A DNA stretch of 64,000 nucleotides from Mauremys mutica (taxonomy: Eukaryota; Chordata; Testudines; Geoemydidae), in assembly GCF_020497125.1 (NCBI RefSeq), contig NC_059081.1, positions 15,471,105 to 15,535,104 of the forward strand, given 5' to 3'. Shown piece after piece: positions 57,950-64,000 of this stretch. Below the pieces are notes generated by a model that did no database searches, had not been told where the DNA came from, and saw only the letters and a program-made list of their open reading frames with translations. How positions within the stretch are numbered: position 1 is the stretch's first letter; the number at the start of each line of letters is the position of its first letter. A program made the position numbers and the translations under genes.

Positions 57950-58960
57950 TGTGCTTCTCTTAAATTTTGTCAATACCACTTGCTTCAGCCACTTCTCTCA
58001 GTAGTATCCACGGCCTACTTGCTGTCTTCAGGAAATGACACCCGCCCCCAGCTCCCTCTTAAACTTATCCTTAACCAAATTCAGAGTGAAACCTCTCATT
58101 ATGCCATCCTTTTGTAATCTATACAGGTCTCAGTCAGTAGGAACCCTTAAAATACTTACTCTAATCAACTCTCCTCTCACTCTTCCTTTTTTCAAGGCTA
58201 ACCATGTTCCACTCTTAAAACCTTTTCTGACAAAACAGACCTCCTAATCCCCAAATAAGACTTGTTGACTTCTTGTGTACCTTCCCAAGAATAACCTTTT
58301 TTAAAATTCAGAGCCCAGTATTGGACACAGTATTCCAAGTGTAGTCTTACAAGGGCTTTACAGAGTAGAACTATTATCTCTCTTGATTTATATCTAATCC
58401 CCGTTTATACACCATGGAACCTTATTAGCCTTTCTTGCTGCTGATCCCACACACTGAGTCTCTACCTTCAAACTCCTGCATACTATTACCATAGCCTCTC
58501 CCCACCTCAGCTTCCATTAATACATTATTTAAGGTATTTTTTGCTAACATTTCTCCCTTCAGAAGCACTTATTACCTTGAACTTATTACCATCAAATTCC
58601 ACAGTGCTTAATTCCTTTCGCAGTTTAGCAGCATTCTCCTCAGTGCCTGCGACCCTGTGTTTCTGTGATCACCTGCAAATTTGGACACCATGCATCTCAT
58701 TCTCATTTCTGAATCATTTAGATAAAAATTAAATAGAACTGGCGCTGTGAAAACTCACTTGCAGCCTTCAAAAAGGGTTAGCTTCCATTTATTATGACCC
58801 TATGTAACCTGCTAGTTTGCCAACTTTCAATCCAGATCACCAATTTTATTATGACACCAGATCTTTTTTTGCATAACTCACTAGTTTCCTCTGAGAAACT
58901 TAATTAAATGCCTTATTAAAATCATTAAAAATACACCGGACAGTATATGGAAAGGATGCC
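57950..58960 (-). repeat. Old CR1/L3-like LINE fragment, minus orientation
   Basis: Antisense CR1-like phrases in order: CCAGTATTGGACACAGTATTCCAAG, CACCATGGAACCTTATTAGCC, CCATGCATCTCATTCTC, AACTCACTAGTTTCCTCTG and CAAATGCCTTATTAAAATC. They run parallel to 3478-4660 but are much more decayed; the left boundary is vague. No coding frame survives. Confidence 0.65.
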
Positions 58961-60614
58961 CAAAAAGATAGCTGCACTCACTTTTCTCAGCATTCTGACA
59001 ATTCATATACTTGCCAAGTAATTTTTGTTATAAATTGAATTTTATAACTTTAAATTGAATTTAGCATTTCTAAGCATTGTTTTTAACCATCTAGTTTAGA
59101 AAAATAGACGTCTTCCAACAACTATACTGCGTAATGTTTGAAGAGTAAAACTCTCCTAATGCTAAGATGGTATTTAAATAAAACCAAATTTATGATCTTT
59201 TAGTCTAGGTGTCCACTCTGTCAACATCTCAAATTATGTAATTTTTTTAGCCCCCAACAGACTCAGAAATACTCTTTTAAATTCCCAAAATGCTCAGTTA
59301 ATTCATGGAAAGACAAGCTGCTCATCATGTAAGCTATCAGAAGGCTGCAATTCATATTTTTAGTCTAAATATGAATTTGTATGCATACCATATAGTATAT
59401 TTTCTGTCTGTTGTTAAAGATTCTCTTTTCCCCCTTAATGTTTATTATTACATTGCAGAATAGTCTACCATCTCTCTTCCATTTCCATTTTCAATTGTAT
59501 TGAGTTATTCATTGAAGGGCTAACATTTTCCAGGTCCCCAACTAACTTGATAGATTTTTGTATTTCCAGTTTAATACATATTCAACTAGAAACATAAAAA
59601 ACTATACATATATTATGTAGCTTATATATATTTTGTAGATTACTGGAGTCAGAGTTGAATTCAAGTATTAAAAGATAAAAAGTGTTATATTTTTATACTG
59701 TGCAGTAAACTGACAGCTGAACTGCTTAACAATTGATGCACATTAGTACAGACAGCTAACCTTCATTTTTTAGTACATTAAAGACTGCAAAGCAGAAATC
59801 AAGTAGAGTAGATTTGCACTAATAGATAAGAAAATGCTTTTGCAAATTAGCAAGTAAATGAACAGACAATAACAAAGAAAGAATAGCACCTCACAAAATT
59901 TACTTTGTACAGTTATTTTACAAAACTAGTTTAGCTGTAATTATTTAATTTAATACTTCACATTTTAGATGAATAATTATTCTGTTCTACTTTGAGAAAA
60001 CAAATTATGTCTTGGTAATACGAGACCTAAGTATATCATCTTGCTTTTAAATATTGACTGAGAAGTGGAGAGAGACCATTGGTTTATTGTGCATAACTTC
60101 CTGGGTGTATGGATGTGTAAAATGGGAATTAGTGAAGTTCTATTGTAATTGTTGTGAATGAAAGAGGGCAAACAGATTGATTAAAGATAGGTAGTGATCA
60201 AAAGTGGTTCCTAATTTACATGTCACTGATGGCCTATAGGAAATGAATTAATGGCCTAGATCTAGTTGTTAGTGTGCAGATGTCCACATCAGAAAAAACA
60301 CCTTTGCCACCACTTCTGATAGTTGAAGAAATGAAGTTAAAGAATGCACAATGAGGGAGAGATGGGGTGGGGGGGCTGACTTTATTTAAACAATAATAGA
60401 ACATAAACCTGAGCTTAAAAGTTCTCCACAAAACTGGCTGATCCTAGTGTTTCCCTCTGCTCAGCCCCCAGTTTCCTCTGCCTCAAGAGACACTCCAAAT
60501 CCAATTATAACTAGCTGGAGTGGAGTTCACCAGTCAGTATGACCCAGTGGTAAACACTCTACTTCTCTATACACTGTTTAAGTACCTGGCATCAATATGA
60601 CATCAATATGACTT
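58961..60614. other. Intronic AT-rich DNA, nothing recognised
   Basis: No supported feature. ATCAATATGAC is directly repeated at 60592-60612, abutting the inverted repeat. Confidence 0.4.
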
Positions 60615-60816
60615 AGGGTTTACTCCTCCCTAAGAATGTCAGTAGTTCTGCCTCCAGGCCGCTGTATTGTTTGAAATAAGTTGGCAGACTCCAAGATCTT
60701 ATGTGGCATAAGAGCCCTGCATTGCCACATAAGATCTTGGAGTCTGCCAACTTATTTCAAACAATACAGCGGCCTGGAGGCAGAACTACTGACATTCTTA
60801 GGGAGGAGTAAACCCT
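60615..60816. repeat. Perfect inverted repeat, 94-bp arms, 14-base loop
   Basis: The arm 60615-60708 (AGGGTTTACTCCTCCCTAAG.. to ..CTTATGTGGCA) is the exact reverse complement of 60723-60816, checked base by base, with a loop TAAGAGCCCTGCAT. The arms match no repeat I recognise and code for nothing. Ends differ at once outside 60615 and 60816. There is no target duplication. It may be a real palindrome or a fold-back assembly artefact. Confidence 0.97.
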
Positions 60817-61644
60817 TCAGAGTGTTGGAGGTAGAATGGTAGTACAATGGGGAAGCCTCCAGGGCCCTCATTGTACCTGTTTGTCACACAGAAGCTTTCA
60901 GTGTCCAATAAATCCAGTCTAGCATTGGGGGAGGAAAGACAACCAGAATCCTCCGATGAGACCAATGACATGCAACATATTGCAAAACTTAAGGAATATG
61001 ATGAGATAATTATGTGAAGAACTGATCTCAGAAATTTTACTTGAGGGTGATTTTTTTTTAAGTGACAGGGCCAAAGAGAATTTCAAATGTTTGAGGTGAA
61101 ATAAAACAACATAAAGGTAACAGAAATCTGTACAATGTTGACTGAAAAACAGCTCTCCAATTGTGCACTATACTTTACTTCATGTGTTTAAACAAACAGT
61201 GTAAAGGGGAAAAAATAAGATTATATTGTTTACAAGTTTGGTCCCAAGATAATTTCCTTTTCTCTTCCTCTATTTTCAGGTCTCTTTCCCAAAGGTAACT
61301 GACAACTCTCAGGATGAAAAGCACTGACTTCATATCTGATTTGTGCAGAGGCAGGTCAGACTGGTTCCCTGGAGCCCCAGCTCTCCCACACTCAATTTCT
61401 TCTCCACCTCCAGGAAGCGTAACCTTGTGGTCCGGTACTTCCAGGTAGTGCATAGCCCCATGGCCGCTTTGCGCAACCCCGTGAACATGCTAATCAGCTG
61501 CAGGAGCAGAGAGACAGTGTGACTCTTAACCTTAAGATCTTGCACTCAACTACAAGGTAGACAGTCAGTTTCAGCTTGTGTTTGTGAATCCTGATTCTAA
61601 ACTACACAGAAAAGGTCAGTGGGAGACATCATACCCCAGTATGA
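60817..61644. other. Intronic DNA, nothing firm
   Basis: The minus frames at 61175-61545 (such as EVPDHKVTLPGGGEEIECG) lack splice context and family motifs. Confidence 0.4.
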
Positions 61645-61830
61645 TGGAATAGGGCCTGACTTCCATTCCCAGCTCTGTCACTGACCAGCTGTGTGACCTT
61701 GGGGGAGTCATATCAACTCTGTGTCTCCATTTTCCCATCTGTAAACTGGGCATAATAATGTTTTTATAAAGCACTTTGATATATATGGATGAAAAGCACT
61801 ATATACAAGCAAAATATTATCATCACTACA
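61645..61830 (+). repeat. MIR-type SINE, plus orientation
   Basis: CTTCCATTCCCAGCTCTGTC, CCAGCTGTGTGACCTTGGGG, TCTGTGTCTCCATTTTCCC, ATCTGTAAACTGGGCATAAT and AAAGCACTTTGATATATATG are in MIR order; the head is lost. Confidence 0.85.
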
Positions 61831-62322
61831 TGGAACAACTTACATTCCTCAGTATTAGCTTAAGAAAAATAACCTAAACCCAGTCGACAGTACCAGAATA
61901 AACATATTGTACATATCTGGTATAGTATCTAACAAGCTATGATTCTTTTCCTCCCCCATGATCTTAATATTATGGTATTTGGAATTTAACACAAATGCTA
62001 TAAGAAGTCTCTTGGAAAATTTAGGAATCAGTGGAGATTCATAGTATGAACAAGCAATGTAAAATGAACAAGTTCCTGCACTTTTCTATAGTTGTATTTT
62101 TTACTTCTTCAGTCCTGATTCTCTTTTAACAATACGTAAGATATCACCAGTTCTGCTTGTATGCCTCATTATCAATATAATGAATATCTGCTCCAATTAG
62201 TTCTACAAATTCAAGTTTTATTTCATGTCATAATAAAAATCCTTGAAATTTGTGTTTTTTTTTTATTTTAACACTGCTTATATCCTTTACAAAAGAAAAT
62301 GAAAAGACAATGTCTCTATTAA
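61831..62322. other. Intronic DNA, nothing recognised
   Basis: No supported feature; T run at 62253-62266. Confidence 0.4.
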
Positions 62323-62412
62323 TGTCAAGGTGGGTGAGGTACTATCTTTTATTAGACCAATTTCTGTTTGTGAAAGAGAGAAGCTTTTTAGCTTACACAG
62401 AGCTCTTCTTTT
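62323..62412. repeat. Half copy of the AAGGTGGGTGAGGTA palindromic MITE
   Basis: CAAGGTGGGTGAGGTACTATC, TTTTATTAGACCAATTTCTG, GAGAGAAGCTTTTTAGC and CACAGAGCTCTTC match the left half of the element at 36141-36301. The right half is missing. Confidence 0.65.
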
Positions 62413-62719
62413 TATTATTTGTATTAATGTAATTATTTGTATGGAACTAATGTCCCAAATTCTTATGACAAATAACTTATCTCATTCAACATTTGTTCTT
62501 CTCTTGGGAACAATAAGTAGGATTTGAATTACTGTTTGAAACTTTAGAAATACACAGAATGTATTGTTGTGACACCTGTTTAGTTCTAGGTACTTGGCAG
62601 GAAATTACGTGCCCCACAATGCAATTAAATGTGCTAGTTAACTGCAATCAAAAGATATTATTTCTGTTGAACAAAGCAATATGCAGTACTAGACTTAGCC
62701 ATACCTAGACAACATTACA

Positions 62720-63897
62720 AATGATAATGAGGAAACGTTAAGAACTAGCCGTGAGATGCACATTGTGAGGAAAACAAGTTCTGCCAAAGATATGCACAAG
62801 GTTATATGGAACTCAGCAGATGGGCAAGGTAAAATCCAGATTGACCACATGATTATTAGTAAAAAGCATAGAAGATAATTGATGGATGTTAAAGTCTACA
62901 GAAGTGCCAAGCATGGCAGTGATCATGAACAACTAATGGGAAAGGTTAAGTGATAGTGCAAAGCAAAGATGGGTGCAACTGGAGCCAAATTTGATCTTGA
63001 TAAGTCAAAGGATAGCTCTGTGAGGGAGGCATACAAGATGATGCTTGGAGGGCATTTCAGGCCATTAATTTATGATGAAGAAATGTCACTACAGAACAGA
63101 TGGGAAATATTATAGCAAGCAGTACAAAATACAGTGGAGGAAGTTATTGGAAGGCGGAAGTAAAACATGGGAAAGCTGGACAACAATGAAACAAGAACAT
63201 TACAAGAAAAGTGTAAACAAGGCAAGACTGCTAGGAAAGAGGAAGAAATAAGAGTGCAAGGCAGTGAAGATTGAACAAGCAAAAGTGCTGGAAAGAAGAG
63301 GCTCAACAACTACAAGAGGCATCAAGAAAACAAGACATCAGAACAATATAAAAAATGGTTAAGCTGTATGGACACACAGTCAGGCCAATGATGCAAGTCA
63401 TCAGAAAGGCTACTGGTGAACTGACAACAAATGCCAAAGAGGTGCTGGAAATATGGAAGGAGCATTTTAACAAAGTGCTGAAGCCTGTATTTCATCCAGA
63501 TGCGAGCATTCTAGACATGCTGGATGAACAGGGCAGTTTGCAGCGTAGAATGGCTACCAGCATGGAACCACCATCAGAAGAAGAAATAGAGAGAGAAGTA
63601 AGGCAGCTAAAAATGGGAAATCTACAGGATTAGACAATGTAACAGCTAAACTGCTAACAGCTGGCAGGACAAGCAATATTCAAAGCATTTGGAAAAAATA
63701 TATTATAGGGTATGGGAACAAAAGGAGATACCAATGACTGGCTAAAGGCAATAGTTGTACCAATTCAGAAAAAAAAGAGATCCTACCAATGTGAATAATT
63801 ATAGAGCCATAAGATTATTATAAATATTGGGAAAGCTATTGTCAACAGATTAAGGCCACTTTTAGAGGAAGCGATAGGTAAGATTTTGTGCAGATTC
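62720..63897 (+). pseudogene. RTE-like LINE, endonuclease end to RT fingers, broken
   Basis: Plus-strand frames give, in order: the endonuclease end (ADGQGKIQIDHMIISKKHRR, then GSDHEQLMGKVK with the SDH motif that carries the catalytic histidine), a lysine-rich linker, then RT. The RT part includes RKATGELTTNAKEVLEIWKEHFNKVL, EEEIEREVRQLKMGN and frame-shifted GLDNVTAKLL, DWLKAIVVPIQKK, and NNYRAIRLL..LSNRLRPLLEEAI. The order and wording are those of EN+RT LINEs of the RTE/BovB type; the clade is not certain. Three or more frameshifts and stops. The longest intact frame is 63355-63633. It is cut at about 63897 by the next repeat, before the RT active site. Confidence 0.75.
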
Positions 63898-64000
63898 AGA
63901 CTAGGAGTACTTGTGGCACCTTAGAGACTAACAAATTTATTTGGGCATAAGCTTTCGTGGGCTAAAACCCACTTCATCAGATGAATGGAGTGGAAAATAC
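63898..64000 (+). repeat. High-copy turtle repeat terminus (runs off window)
   Basis: GACTAGGAGTACTTGTGGCACC, TTAGAGACTAACAAATTTAT, AAGCTTTCGTGGGC and CCCACTTCATCAGATG form a terminus I know as extremely common in turtle DNA and transcripts. Its class is not clear to me. It continues past 64000. Confidence 0.75.

Noticed and set aside
61175..61545. Possible alternative first exon of DPP10 on minus
   Set aside because: Two open minus frames exist, but no peptide matches known DPP10 N-termini and no donor was convincing.

Overview
This window looks like vertebrate nuclear DNA from a reptile, most probably a turtle (inference). The reasons are abundant CR1 LINEs, MIR-type SINEs, many hAT- and Harbinger-type miniature transposons whose ends I recognise as common in turtle genomes, long AT-rich non-coding stretches, and no dense gene layout. 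Nearly all open reading frames over 60 codons are chance frames or transposon remains.

One host exon is recognised, on the minus strand at 56127-56222. It is 96 bp with a good acceptor and donor, and its peptide matches the first extracellular residues of DPP10, the inactive dipeptidyl-peptidase-like Kv4 channel subunit. DPP10 has very large introns, so the simplest reading is that the whole window lies inside DPP10 (transcribed on minus): 1-56120 is the intron after this exon and 56223-64000 the intron before it.

Layout. 1-13000: quiet intron with one CR1 fragment (3478-4660), MIRs and a palindromic repeat. 13000-18300: small DNA transposons, including a head-to-head pair, a CR1 reverse-transcriptase fragment and L2/MIR-type tails. 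20023-21039: a minus-strand endogenous retrovirus 5' end (LTR, primer-binding site for tRNA-Arg, leader, splice donor). Its leader carries an array of hairpins shaped like the T arm of its own primer tRNA; this is the most unusual object in the window. 21365-24109: three hAT-type elements with target duplications. 24960-27480: RTE-like and Gypsy-like fossils. 31108-32494: a plus-strand CR1 split by a likely solo LTR. 34778-40155: a nearly complete minus-strand CR1 carrying three nested insertions, the largest a 2.1-kb Harbinger-type element with a broken Myb/SANT-like gene. 41948-53100: several GTCTACACT-type miniature elements, an SGNH-hydrolase retroelement fossil, and a hAT element with a GGGCCCTTTAAA minisatellite. 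60615-60816: a perfect 94-bp inverted repeat. 62720-64000: an RTE-like LINE cut by another high-copy repeat.

No intact transposon protein, functional RNA gene or CRISPR array is visible. No search was run; family names rest on motifs and on memory of these families.
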